Source of the DNA: Streptomyces sp. DH5
GTDB lineage: Bacteria > Actinomycetota > Actinomycetes > Streptomycetales > Streptomycetaceae
Assembly: GCF_020873915.1 (NCBI RefSeq)
Contig: NZ_JAHWGP010000004.1
Location: 62,001-126,000 of the forward strand
Direction: 5' to 3'
Length of the DNA: 64,000 nucleotides
Position numbers and translations under genes: made by a program. The stretch's first letter is position 1. Every line of letters starts with the position of its first letter. Under the pieces are notes generated by a model. It searched no databases. It had not been told where the DNA came from and was given only the letters and a program-made list of their open reading frames with translations. Positions 9,155 through 17,731 of this stretch are shown here, piece by piece.

Positions 9155-10051
9155 GTGCTCGTCTCCCCGCGTGAGGCCGGTGCCGACACGGACGTCTCCC
9201 TGCTCGGCGGTCCCGGCCCGCAGCGCGGTGTCGGAGTCGTCGCCCCCTTCGGCTTCGCGCTGGACCGCGCGCTGTGGCGGTGGATCCCCGACGATCCCCG
9301 ACGAGGTGTCGCCGCACCTCACCCGGACGCCGTACGTGCCGGTCGAGGTGAGTCCCGACCTCGCCCGGCCGGTCAGCGAGCACGCGACGCTCGGCGGGGC
9401 CGTGCGCACCCTCACCGCGGTCACGCCCGAGGTCGTCGCCTACGCCTGCACGCCGGGCAGCTTCGTCGGCGGGATCGTCGGCGAGCGCGCCCTGTGCGAG
9501 GGGACGAGCCGGGCCGGCGCGGCCCCCGCGATCACCACCTCCGGCGCGCTCCTGGAGGCGCTGGTGGAACTGGACGTGCGCCGGGTCGCCCTGGTCACCC
9601 CGTACACCGTGTCGGTCACCCGCGCGCTGGAGGACTACGTCGCCCGGGCCGGCGTCGCCGTCACCGGCCGCGCCTTCATGGGCCTGACCCGGCACCTCTG
9701 GAAGGTCACCTACCGCGAGGTGGTGGACATGGTCCGGCGGGCGGCGGGCGGCGGGCGGCGGGCGGCGGTCCGCGGACGGTTCGGCGCGGCCGACGCGCTG
9801 TTCCCGTCCTGCACCAACCTGCCGACCTGCGACGTCATCCCCAGCTGGAGGTAGAACTACGCATACCGGCCATCTCGGCCAACCAGGTGACCAGGTGGGC
9901 GGCGCTGCGCCGATTGGGTACCCGGACGGTGGGACCGCATCAGGCGCTGATCGACGCGTCGGCACGCTCCGGGACCGTACTGCCGGGCCGGGCGTCCGGC
10001 CCGGTACCGAAGGACGTGCCGGAAGAGAAGCAGCAGGAAGGGTGGACATGA
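9155..10051 (+). pseudogene. Maleate cis-trans isomerase/Asp-Glu racemase-like gene, frameshifted
   Basis: The conserved protein is spread over several frames. Frame 2 gives GVGVVAPFGFALDRALWRWI, then a 10-bp direct duplication (9284-9303) shifts reading to frame 0, which carries VVAYACTPGSFVGG and ALFPSCTNLPTCDVI, the two active-site cysteine regions. A second shift near 9850 returns the end (ISANQVTRWAALRRLG) to frame 2. That frame ends at 10051 in an ATGA overlap with the next gene, so the original operon junction is preserved. A GC-rich slippage tract at about 9736-9770 adds further damage. Single-base errors in assembly could explain part of this, but not the 10-bp duplication. Confidence 0.82.
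9284..9303 (+). repeat. 10-bp direct duplication causing a frameshift
   Basis: atccccgacg occurs twice back to back. Removing one copy restores an open frame reading IPDEVSPHLTRTP across the site, as expected for this enzyme family. Ten bases shift the frame by one. Confidence 0.85.
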
Positions 10052-10779
10052 CCGCACTGGGATTCCTCTATCCGGGCCACTCCGCAGAGGACGACTATCC
10101 GCGCATCGAGCAGTTGCTGGGCAGCGACGTCCGGGTGGACCTGGTGCACACCGACATCGGCGAGGACGCGCACCGGGTGGACGTGCTGCTCCAGACGGGC
10201 GCGCCGGAACGTCTGGCGGCGGGCCTGCAGCAGCTGCGCCTGTCCGGTGCGGACGCGGTGGTGTGGGCCTGCACCAGCGGCGGTTTCGTGCACGGCTGGG
10301 ACGGCGCCCACGAGCAGGTGCGCAGCCTCGCCCTGGCGGCCGGCATGCCCGCCTCGTCCACGTCCTTCGCCTTCGTGCACGCGCTGCGCGAGATCGAGGC
10401 GCGGCGGGTCGCCGTCGGCGCCACCTACCCGGACGACGTGGCGGCGCTGTTCGCCGAGTTCCTGCGGGCCGGCGGCGCCGAGGTCACCGGCGTGCACAGC
10501 TCAGGGGGCGTCACGGCCGCCGAGGCCGGCACCTGGGGCGAGGAGGAGCTGTTCGCGCTGGCCCGCGCGGCCGACACGCCCGACGCCGACGCGGTGCTCC
10601 TGCCCGACACGGCCCTGCGCACCGTCGCCCACATCCCCGCCCTGGAGAAGCAGCTGGGCAAGCCGGTCCTCACCGCCAACCAGGTCACCGCCTGGGAGTG
10701 CCTGCGCCTGGCGGACCGCCGGGTGAACGCCCCCGAGCTGGGCGCCCTGTTCACCCGGGAGCCGATCGTCCAGGTGTGA
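10048..10779 (+). CDS. Maleate isomerase/Asp-Glu racemase-superfamily protein
   Basis: A 243-residue intact paralogue of the broken gene before it, starting at an ATG inside its ATGA overlap. The first active-site cysteine is present (VVWACTSGG). The second position, which is SCTN in most maleate isomerases, reads LPDTALRT, so the second cysteine is absent. Single-cysteine members include arylmalonate decarboxylase-type and EutA-like proteins, so simple maleate isomerisation is doubtful. It probably acts in the catabolic pathway linked to the Ehu-type importer. Confidence 0.75.
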   Translation: MTALGFLYPGHSAEDDYPRIEQLLGSDVRVDLVHTDIGEDAHRVDVLLQTGAPERLAAGLQQLRLSGADAVVWACTSGGFVHGWDGAHEQVRSLALAAGMPASSTSFAFVHALREIEARRVAVGATYPDDVAALFAEFLRAGGAEVTGVHSSGGVTAAEAGTWGEEELFALARAADTPDADAVLLPDTALRTVAHIPALEKQLGKPVLTANQVTAWECLRLADRRVNAPELGALFTREPIVQV

Positions 10780-10875
10780 GGGGGACCTCGTCCGGGGCGG
10801 CCACGGAATAGAAGGGGCGCCGCGCCTGGTTGCCACCGGGGACAGCGCACGGCGACACACAGGAGGCACCCCACC

Positions 10876-11982
10876 GTGGCCGCAGACGACACCGCAGCCG
10901 ACGGCATACGAGGCACCGCCCACGGGGACGCGCCCGTCCCGCTCTCGGTCCTCGACCTGGTCACCGTGGGCGCGGGCAGCACCGCCACCGACGCGCTGCG
11001 GACCAGCGTGCGGCTGGCCCGCCTGGCGGAGTCCCGCGGTTTCCACCGCCACTGGGTCGCCGAACACCACTCCATGCCGGGCGTGGCGTCCTCCTCCCCG
11101 GCGGTCATCCTGGCCCACCTCGCCGCCCACACCGAGCGCATCCGCCTCGGTTCCGGCGGGGTGATGCTGCCCAACCACGCGCCGCTGGTGATCGCCGAGC
11201 AGTTCGGCACCCTGGAGGCCCTGGCCCCGGGCCGGATCGACCTCGGCCTCGGCCGTGCCCCCGGCACCGACGGGGCCACCGCGGCCGCCCTGCGCCGCAC
11301 CGACCGGCTGAACGAGGGCGCCGACGACTTCCCCCAGCAGCTCGCCGAGCTCACCCGCTTCCTCGACGACGACTTCCCCGACGGCCACCCCTACGCCCGG
11401 ATCCACGCCGTCCCCGGCCCGGTGCAGGCGACCTCGCCCGGCGGCGTGCAGTCCCCGCACCGCCCGCCCGTCTGGCTGCTCGGCTCCTCCGGCTTCAGCG
11501 CCCGGCTGGCCGGCATGCTCGGCCTGCCGTTCGCCTTCGCCCACCACTTCTCGGCGCGGAACACCATCCCGGCGCTCGACCTCTACCGCGAGTCCTTCCG
11601 CCCCAGCGAGGTCCTGGACGCCCCCTACGCCCTGATCGGCGTCTCCGCGCTGGCCGCGGACGACGAGAAGGAGGCCCGCCGTCAGGTGCTGGCCGCCGCG
11701 CTCAACATGGTCCGGCTGCGCACCGGGCGCCCCGGGCTCGTCCCCACGCCCGAGGAGGCGGAGGCGTACGACTTCTCCCCGGCGGAGCGGGAGTTCGTCG
11801 ACTCCTGGAACGCCAACGTGGTGCACGGCACCGCGGACGAGGTCCGCGCGGGCCTGGACGAGCTGCGCCGGCGCACCGGCGCCGACGAGCTGATGCTCAC
11901 CGCCAACGCCCACGGCGGTGACGTACGGCTGCGCTCCTACGAGCTGATCGCCGACGTCTACGGATTGCCCACGCCCGCCTGA
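10876..11982 (+). CDS. LLM-class flavin-dependent oxidoreductase (MsnO8-like)
   Basis: A 368-residue luciferase-like monooxygenase with the typical opening [43 protein letters not shown] and LGRAPGTDG segments that form the flavin-binding TIM barrel. GTG start; AGGAGG lies about 9 nt upstream. It follows the isomerase-like gene by 96 bp in the same direction. Its last 25 bp overlap the 3' end of the convergent cdgA. Substrate unknown. Confidence 0.88.
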   Translation: MAADDTAADGIRGTAHGDAPVPLSVLDLVTVGAGSTATDALRTSVRLARLAESRGFHRHWVAEHHSMPGVASSSPAVILAHLAAHTERIRLGSGGVMLPNHAPLVIAEQFGTLEALAPGRIDLGLGRAPGTDGATAAALRRTDRLNEGADDFPQQLAELTRFLDDDFPDGHPYARIHAVPGPVQATSPGGVQSPHRPPVWLLGSSGFSARLAGMLGLPFAFAHHFSARNTIPALDLYRESFRPSEVLDAPYALIGVSALAADDEKEARRQVLAAALNMVRLRTGRPGLVPTPEEAEAYDFSPAEREFVDSWNANVVHGTADEVRAGLDELRRRTGADELMLTANAHGGDVRLRSYELIADVYGLPTPA

Positions 11983-13814
11983 ACCCCGGGCGTGTCCAGC
12001 AGCTCGGAGATGCGGTCCGGCGACACCGGGCGGGAGTACAGCCAGCCCTGACCGGTGTCGCAGCCGATCCGCCGCAGCCGGGTCGCCTGCGCCGAGGTCT
12101 CCACGCACTCCGCGGTGACGGTCAGACCGAGCCGGTGGGCGAGCTGCACCATCGCCTCGACGATGACCTCGTCCGCCGGGCTGGCCTTGGTGTTGCGGTC
12201 CTCGATCTGGAAGCCCCGCACGAAGGAGCCGTCCAGTTTCAGCACCGACACCGGGAGCCGGCTGAGGTAGGCCAGGTTCGAGTAGCCGGTGCCGAAGTCG
12301 TCGATGGCGATGCGCACGCCCATGTCGCTGAGCGCCTTCAGGGTCTGGATCGGCCGGCCGGAGGAGCCCATCACCGCCGACTCGGTCAGCTCCAGCTGGA
12401 GCAGCTCCGGCGCGAGGCCCGTCTCCTCCAGGATGTCCGCGACGTCCGCCACCAGGTCGGAGTCCCACACCTGACGGACCGCCACGTTGACGCTGACGAA
12501 GATCGGCGGCCCGTCCGGGTGCCCCACCTGCCATGCGCGGGCCTGCCGGCACGCGGTGCGCAGCACCCAGCGGCCCAGCGGCACGATGGAGCCGTCCTCC
12601 TCCGCCAGGGGGATGAACCGATTCGGCGTGAGGGTGCCGAAGCGCGGGTGGTGCCAGCGGACCAGCGCCTCCACCCCGTGCACCCGGCCGTCCTCCATGC
12701 CCACCAGCGGCTGGTACTCCAGCGTGAACTCGCCCCGGTCGATGGCCGGGCGGAGCGTGGAGGCGAGCGCCTGGCGGGTCACCCGGTGGGCGTTGCGCTC
12801 CGGGTCGAAGAGGGTCCAGCGGGCCTTGCCGTCGGCCTTCGCCCAGTACAGCGTCGTGTCGGCGGCCTGCATCAGCGCGGTGGGGGTGGTCCCGGCGGCG
12901 TGCCGCTCCACCACCCCGATCGACGCGGAGACCGACAGCCTCCGGCCCGACAGGTCGAACGGCGCCTGGATCGCGTCGAGCAGCGACTCGGCGAGGTCGG
13001 CGAGCTGTTCGGTACCGGTGGAGTCCTCGACGAGCAGCGCGAACTCGTCCCCGCCGAGCCGGGCCACCAGCGGCGTGCCGGTCCTGGCCGCGTCCTTCGC
13101 GCAGCGGGTGAGCCGTTCGGCGACGGCGGTCAGCAGCTGGTCGCCGACGCGGTGGCCCAGGGTGTCGTTGACGGCCTTGAACCCGTCCAGGTCGAGGTAG
13201 CACAGCCCGATCCGGCCCGTGCCGCTCTCCTCGTACGACTCCGCCTCCAGCGCCTTGGTCAGCCGCTCGAAGAACAGGGTGCGGTTCGGCAGCCGCGTCA
13301 CCGGGTCGTGCATGCGGACGTGCCGCAGGCGCTCCTGGAGTTCACGGTGGTCGCTGATGTCGGCGACCGACAGCAGCACGCCCCCGTCGTCGGCGGGCAG
13401 CGGGGCGACCGTCACCCGCACCCACAGCGCGTGTCCCTCGGGATGCTTCAGCCGGCGCGTGCAGCGCAGCCGGGCCCGCCGTCCGCGCAGCATCTCGCGG
13501 TAGGCGTGCCAGGTGCGGGCGTCGGAGGTCAGGTCCACCAGGTCGGCGGCGACCGTCCCGGCCAGGGAGTCCTGGTCGCGGCCCAGCAGGCCGGCCAGGG
13601 CCGCGTTGGCGCCGGTCACCAGGCCGTCGCGGTCGACCACGGCCATCGCCAGCGGCGCGGCCGTGAAGACGGAGCGGTACGACGGGGGAGAGGGCGCGAG
13701 GACCCGCACGACGGGGGGATCCGTACCGGCAGAGGTGATGATCTCACTTTCCGTGACGACCGGCCGGTCGAGTTCCGTCGCGGGCGCCGGCCCTTCGGAC
13801 GTTCCGCTCACCAC
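11958..13814 (-). CDS. cdgA: PAS-GGDEF-EAL cyclic-di-GMP enzyme CdgA
   Basis: A 618-residue signalling protein. A PAS domain occupies about residues 45-160; a GGDEF domain about 165-330, with intact GGDEF at 254-258; an EAL domain about 345-605, with VEALVRWHH and [10 protein letters not shown] intact. It could both make and degrade c-di-GMP. The inhibitory RxxD site five residues before GGDEF is absent (TGTP there), so product inhibition of the cyclase is unlikely. Architecture and neighbourhood match CdgA of S. coelicolor, a known BldD target; a BldD-like site lies at 14010-14024. c-di-GMP holds BldD dimers together and blocks sporulation. No transmembrane segment is seen. Confidence 0.88.
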   Translation of the reverse strand: MVSGTSEGPAPATELDRPVVTESEIITSAGTDPPVVRVLAPSPPSYRSVFTAAPLAMAVVDRDGLVTGANAALAGLLGRDQDSLAGTVAADLVDLTSDARTWHAYREMLRGRRARLRCTRRLKHPEGHALWVRVTVAPLPADDGGVLLSVADISDHRELQERLRHVRMHDPVTRLPNRTLFFERLTKALEAESYEESGTGRIGLCYLDLDGFKAVNDTLGHRVGDQLLTAVAERLTRCAKDAARTGTPLVARLGGDEFALLVEDSTGTEQLADLAESLLDAIQAPFDLSGRRLSVSASIGVVERHAAGTTPTALMQAADTTLYWAKADGKARWTLFDPERNAHRVTRQALASTLRPAIDRGEFTLEYQPLVGMEDGRVHGVEALVRWHHPRFGTLTPNRFIPLAEEDGSIVPLGRWVLRTACRQARAWQVGHPDGPPIFVSVNVAVRQVWDSDLVADVADILEETGLAPELLQLELTESAVMGSSGRPIQTLKALSDMGVRIAIDDFGTGYSNLAYLSRLPVSVLKLDGSFVRGFQIEDRNTKASPADEVIVEAMVQLAHRLGLTVTAECVETSAQATRLRRIGCDTGQGWLYSRPVSPDRISELLDTPGVQAGVGNP

Positions 13815-14009
13815 TCGCTCCCGCAGTGCACTCGATCGCTGTCCGCCGCTGTCCGTGCAGGAAAGTCTCTCAGTACCAAGGAAGTGTGCCGATCATAGAG
13901 GCCCGAGCCGGGGCCTTCCAGCCACTGTCCGGTCTTCCGCACGGATCCGCATCTCCGCCCGATCGTTTCTGCCCACGAGTGGACGGCTTATGCGGACCTC
14001 CGACCAGTT

Positions 14010-14024
14010 GTGACGTTCCGTGAG
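14010..14024. promoter_or_regulatory. Candidate BldD-binding site between cdgA and metalloprotease genes
   Basis: gtgacgttccgtgag fits the BldD pattern nTnACnCwGnGTnAn at the conserved TnAC and GTnA half-sites with correct 5-bp spacing. It is about 196 bp upstream of cdgA and 140 bp upstream of the divergent protease gene. Confidence 0.5.
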
Positions 14025-14164
14025 GGAACGGGGTGTCGACTCCGCTCGGCTCCGTTCGGATTTCCCCTGTTCTCACCCGTCCGGTGCAGCTGAACAGGGC
14101 ACAGTATGACAAATCATCACAATCTGGGGTGCGGTGTCCCGCGAACCGTCTCCCGGAGGTCCCC

Positions 14165-15535
14165 GTGCCGCGTCAGCTCACCCCGGGACGACTCGGTCGT
14201 GAGGCACTGCGCAACCGGTTCAGCCGATCGGGTGTACGGTCCCTGCTCGGCCGGTCGGGTGCAGGGTCCCTGTCCGGCCGGCCGGGCGTACGGCCCCGGC
14301 TGCGCACGACCGCGGCGATGTGCACCACCATGTCGGCGCTCGCGGCGACCTCGATGGTCAGCGTCCCCTCCGACCCCGAACCGTTCTCCGCGGCACCCTG
14401 CGCCCTCACCCGCACCGACGCCCACCACTCCGAGGGCCTGGACACCTGGAACCGCGCCTACCCCCGCCCCTCCCGGTCCCTGGACGCGGTGATGGTGTTC
14501 CTCTCCTTCCCCGACTCCCACCCGCTGACCACCCCGGCCGAACTCACCGCAGACCACTTCCCCGCCACCAGCCGCTTCTTCCGGCAGGCCTCCTACGGCA
14601 AGTTCACCCTGCGCCCGCACCCCCTGCGGCAGTGGATCCGCATGCCGCGCCCCTCCACCGAGTACGCCATACGGCGCGACTGGACCGTCGCCCACCGCGC
14701 GGCCTACCTGCGCGACGCGCTCGCCGTCACCGACCGGCACGTCGACTACGCGCGCTACGACGTCGTCTACTTCGTCGCCGACCCGGACGCGCCCGGCGTG
14801 GACTCCGACGCCACCAAGGTCGTCAACCTGGACCGTCCGCTGCGCGCCGACGGCACCGACATCCACCGGGTCGTCACCGTGTTCGAGAACCATCCACCGG
14901 ACCGGCTCGTCCTCGCCCACGAGACCGGACACGTCTTCGACCTGCCCGACCTCTACCACCGGCCGGTGGACGGCAAGGGCGACTGGGACACCCACGTCGG
15001 CGACTGGGACCTGATGGGCAGCCAGTTCGCCCTCGCACCGGATCTCTTCGCCTGGCACAAGTGGAAGCTGGGCTGGCTGGAACCCCGGCAGGTGCGGTGC
15101 GTGCAGGACGCGGGGCCGGTGCGGCTGACGCTGGAACCGCTCGCGGCGGGGCCCGGGACGCCGGTGACGGGAGCGGCGGGGGCGCCGTCCTTCGGCCTCG
15201 GACGGGGCACCAAGCTCGCCGTCGTGCGCACCGGCACCGACACCGCGCTCGCCTTCGAGGTGCGCGGGCGGGCCGGCAACGACACGGCGGCCTGCCGGCA
15301 GGGGGTGCTGGTCTACCGGGTCAGCGCCGGCACCCGCTCCGGACGCGGCCCCATCGAGGTCGTCGACGCCCACCCGCACACCGAGGCCTGCGGGGAGGAG
15401 TCCGTCTACCCGCCCCTCGCGGACGCGCCGGTAGCCCTCGGCGAGAGCTTCACGGTGCCGGGGACGACCGTCCGGGTGGAGGCGGAGGGGCGCACGGCGT
15501 CCGGGGCGTGGACGGTGAAGATCAGCACGCGGTAG
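14165..15535 (+). CDS. Secreted M6-like zinc metalloprotease
   Basis: A 456-residue protein with the zinc motif HETGH in LVLAHETGHVFDLPDLYH, then GDWDLMGSQFALAPDLFAWHKWKLGW, a pattern of M6 (immune inhibitor A-type) peptidases. I chose the GTG at 14165 because GGAGG is 5 nt upstream. The first 75 residues are Arg/Gly/Ser-rich and contain a 27-bp tandem repeat; a hydrophobic, signal-like stretch (AAMCTTMSALAATSMVSV) follows near residue 55, so export is likely though the leader is unusually long. The last 150 residues look like a beta-rich domain. Divergent from cdgA. Confidence 0.75.
   Translation: MPRQLTPGRLGREALRNRFSRSGVRSLLGRSGAGSLSGRPGVRPRLRTTAAMCTTMSALAATSMVSVPSDPEPFSAAPCALTRTDAHHSEGLDTWNRAYPRPSRSLDAVMVFLSFPDSHPLTTPAELTADHFPATSRFFRQASYGKFTLRPHPLRQWIRMPRPSTEYAIRRDWTVAHRAAYLRDALAVTDRHVDYARYDVVYFVADPDAPGVDSDATKVVNLDRPLRADGTDIHRVVTVFENHPPDRLVLAHETGHVFDLPDLYHRPVDGKGDWDTHVGDWDLMGSQFALAPDLFAWHKWKLGWLEPRQVRCVQDAGPVRLTLEPLAAGPGTPVTGAAGAPSFGLGRGTKLAVVRTGTDTALAFEVRGRAGNDTAACRQGVLVYRVSAGTRSGRGPIEVVDAHPHTEACGEESVYPPLADAPVALGESFTVPGTTVRVEAEGRTASGAWTVKISTR
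14224..14299 (+). repeat. 27-bp imperfect tandem repeat in protease leader
   Basis: Two full 27-bp units (ccgatcgggtgtacggtccc... at 14224 and ccggtcgggtgcagggtccc... at 14251) and a 22-bp partial third encode R-S-G-(V/A)-(R/G)-S-L-type repeats in the N-terminal region. Unit length keeps the frame. Confidence 0.7.
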
Positions 15536-15561
15536 CCGGGCGCTTGCGGCGTTTTCCGGAC

Positions 15562-15601
15562 ATGAGTGAGGCCCCTCGCTGATGCGAGAGGCCTCACTCA
15601 T
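15562..15601. terminator. Bidirectional hairpin between protease gene and tRNA-Lys
   Basis: An 18-bp stem with one mismatch, ATGAGTGAGGCCCCTCGC and its complement, around a 4-nt loop. It lies 26 bp after the protease stop and just past the 3' end of the convergent tRNA gene. Confidence 0.8.
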
Positions 15602-15605
15602 GTCG

Positions 15606-15679
15606 TGCGCCGCCAGGGACTCGAACCCCGGACCCGCTGATTAAGAGTCAGCTGCTCTAACCAACTGAGCTAGCGGCGC
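15606..15679 (-). tRNA. tRNA-Lys (CTT), second identical copy
   Basis: Base-for-base the same 74-nt gene as at 2701-2774, anticodon CTT. CCA is not encoded. The first 10 nt of the tRNA overlap the end of the upstream minus-strand reading frame at 15670-16254. Confidence 0.95.
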
Positions 15680-16254
15680 CTGCTGACGTCGTAGACATTA
15701 GCATCACGATCCGCGGGAGGAAAAATCGATATCCGCACGGCCGCGCGGGCCGCCCGCACGGCCGCCCACAGCAGCACCTCCGGCCCCGGCAGCCAGGGAC
15801 GACGCGTGTCGGGGGCGACCAGCCAGCGGGCGGCGGACGCGGGGCTCGCGGGCACCGGCGCGGGGACGGTCACCGCGTCGCCGACGCCGTGGCACAGCAG
15901 CGGCGGCACCCCGTCCGTCCGCGCGCCGCGCGCACCCCACTCCTCCCACTCCAGGAGGACCGGCAGCCGCTGCGCCGTGCGGGGCGCGGCGAAGACCAGC
16001 GTCCGCCCGCGGAACTCGGCCACGGGGCCGGAGCCCGGCCCCTCCTCCCACATCCGGTCCAGCATCCGGCGACCGAACAGCGACGGCACGCTCACCACGT
16101 CGAAGACCACACCGCAGGGCAGCACGACCGGCGCGTCCGGCCGCTCCCCCCAGTGCGAGAGCGTGCTGCGCGGATACGTTCCGGCCGAGGCGAGCCAGGC
16201 GGCACCGTCCGGGGTGACACCGCTGACGTCGGAGACCTTCCGTGGGCTGCTCAT
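15670..16254 (-). CDS. Conserved actinobacterial protein, possibly primase-polymerase-like
   Basis: A 194-residue soluble protein beginning MSSPRKVSDVSGVTPDGAAW. The segments WLASAGTYP, WGERPDAPVVLPCGVVFDVV and LLEWEEWGARG resemble small Streptomyces proteins often annotated as bifunctional DNA primase/polymerase N-terminal-like; no catalytic site is evident to me, so the function is open. The start at 16254 lacks a clear ribosome site; the frame stays open upstream. The stop lies 10 nt inside the tRNA-Lys gene, so mRNA and tRNA probably share a transcript or the tRNA is processed out. Confidence 0.6.
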   Translation of the reverse strand: MSSPRKVSDVSGVTPDGAAWLASAGTYPRSTLSHWGERPDAPVVLPCGVVFDVVSVPSLFGRRMLDRMWEEGPGSGPVAEFRGRTLVFAAPRTAQRLPVLLEWEEWGARGARTDGVPPLLCHGVGDAVTVPAPVPASPASAARWLVAPDTRRPWLPGPEVLLWAAVRAARAAVRISIFPPADRDANVYDVSRRR

Positions 16255-16380
16255 GAGGGATACGTCTACCGCCCGTGAGGGAACGGTTCCGCAGAGTTGG
16301 GTGAACCGGGGACGCGGGCGCGGGGGAGGAGGTATCGTGCCCACCCGGCATATGCCACGCCCGTTCGAGGGTCCCGCGGC

Positions 16381-16746
16381 TCAGGCGGGATCGACGCGCC
16401 CCGGCCCTTCCCCGCTCCGCATCAGATCCCGGCCGAACTCGACCATCTTCTTCGCGTAGTCCTCCGTCCACCCGGCGCGCTCGGCGATGTCCGCCGCCGT
16501 CAGCCGGTCGAAACGCCGGGGGTCGGCGAGCTGCGCCGCCGCCATCGCCTGGAACTCCGTCGCCCGGTCCGCCGCGGCACGGAACGCGAGCGCCAGCTCG
16601 GTCGCCCGCTCCAGCAGCGCGCGCGGATCCTCGATCGACTCCAGGTCGAAGAAGTGCTCCGGATCCGAGGCCGCCTCCGCGGGCTCGAACAGCAAGGGCG
16701 CGGGGCGTAGCCGCGGCTGCTCCCGACGCGGCGCCTGCTCCGCCAT
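16381..16746 (-). CDS. Small conserved helical protein
   Basis: A 121-residue protein beginning MAEQAPRREQPRL after a strong AAGGAG site. Long amphipathic helices cover about residues 40-115 (LLERATELALAFRAAADRAT; a helix-turn-helix-like TAADIAERAGWTEDYAKKMV near the end). It could be a small DNA- or protein-binding factor; I do not recognise the family. It stands alone, 126 bp upstream of the next minus-strand gene. Confidence 0.65.
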   Translation of the reverse strand: MAEQAPRREQPRLRPAPLLFEPAEAASDPEHFFDLESIEDPRALLERATELALAFRAAADRATEFQAMAAAQLADPRRFDRLTAADIAERAGWTEDYAKKMVEFGRDLMRSGEGPGRVDPA

Positions 16747-16929
16747 GAGATCTCCTTCACGTACGACGATCGCCCCCCGGTAGGCGGGCCACCGTCCATT
16801 GTCCCGCGCCCGCGCAAGAGGGCGTCGACGCCGAGAGGTGACTGCTCCTGCTGACCGCCGTGGGCAGGGGCGAGGGATCGCGTCGGCGACGGCTGTCGCG
16901 GTCATGCTTCCTAAGCCCGGAGTCCTGGC

Positions 16930-17298
16930 TCAGGCCACTGAGGAGGATCCGCCCGACGCCGGCTCGTCCGGCCGGTGATGGTCGTGCGCGGTGAAGGCGA
17001 AGGCCGCGTGGTCTCCGTCCAGGTCGATGGACAGCGACGCGTCCAGTGCCTTCGCCAGACGGGTGAGCAGGGGCAGGGTCGGTACCGAGTCGCCGCCCTC
17101 GATGTGGGAAATCTGGGGCTGGGTCATGCCCGCGCGCCGTGCCAGCTCGCTCTGTGAAAGGCCGAGTCCGGTGCGCCGGTCGTGCACGGCCTGACCGAGC
17201 GCGAAGGCGTAGCCGGCCTCCGTGTAGGCGGCGGATTCTTCGACGCTTTCGCCCAGGAACTTTCGGGTTCGACGTGTTTTCCACTGGGAGTGATTCAC
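16930..17298 (-). CDS. XRE-family antitoxin
   Basis: A 122-residue protein whose central helix-turn-helix (LGLSQSELARRAGMTQPQIS, about residues 50-105) is of the Cro/C1 type. The GTG start overlaps the stop of the upstream toxin gene as GTGA. Together they look like a HigBA-type type II module in which the toxin gene comes first and the antitoxin binds the operator and represses both. The N terminus (SVEESAAYTEAGYAFALG) is the likely toxin-contacting part. Confidence 0.8.
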   Translation of the reverse strand: MNHSQWKTRRTRKFLGESVEESAAYTEAGYAFALGQAVHDRRTGLGLSQSELARRAGMTQPQISHIEGGDSVPTLPLLTRLAKALDASLSIDLDGDHAAFAFTAHDHHRPDEPASGGSSSVA

Positions 17299-17669
17299 GA
17301 GCTTCCCTCCTCCGTCCGGTCGTACTCGTGCTCGGCGGGTCCGTGATCTGCTTCGCACGCCTTCTGTGCCTGTCGAGCGCGCTCGACCTCGGCGCCCTCG
17401 TGCTGTCTGGACTTGCGGAACACGGTCAGAAGCACGATGCGTCGCTCGGGGGCGAGCCAGTATGTGATGCGGACCGCGTTCCCGTCCACGGTGAATCGCA
17501 GCTCACGGAGCTTGCCGCCGAGATGGCGTGAGTACGGCTCTCCGAGAGTCGTCGGCTGAGCCGCAAGCATGTCCGCGGCACGTTCGGTTTTGTCGTAATG
17601 GGGGTCCGAAAGGAGCGCCAGCCACTGCCGGACCTCCGGTTCGATCTCGATCTGCCACGGGTTTCCCAC
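17295..17669 (-). CDS. RelE/HigB-like toxin
   Basis: A 124-residue protein of the RelE/ParE superfamily (phage-derived Gp49-like/HigB group): WQIEIEPEVRQWLALLSDPH, LGGKLRELRFTVDGNAVRIT, RRIVLLTVFRKSR. The basic residues in the last strand (LTVFRKSR) are typical of mRNA-cleaving toxins. GTG start at 17669. The AT-rich promoter/operator lies just upstream. The antitoxin follows with a 4-nt overlap. Confidence 0.8.
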   Translation of the reverse strand: MGNPWQIEIEPEVRQWLALLSDPHYDKTERAADMLAAQPTTLGEPYSRHLGGKLRELRFTVDGNAVRITYWLAPERRIVLLTVFRKSRQHEGAEVERARQAQKACEADHGPAEHEYDRTEEGSS

Positions 17670-17676
17670 GCCTCGA

Positions 17677-17694
17677 ATATACAGATATCTATAT
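17677..17694. promoter_or_regulatory. AT-rich imperfect palindrome before the toxin gene
   Basis: atatacagatatctatat is a near-palindrome (7 of 9 pairs) that stands out as AT-rich in this genome. It lies 7 bp upstream of the toxin start and is the likely promoter/operator bound by the XRE antitoxin. Confidence 0.55.
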
Positions 17695-17731
17695 GGAGTG
17701 AGTCCTGCATCACCGGCGTGCCGCCGCCCCC

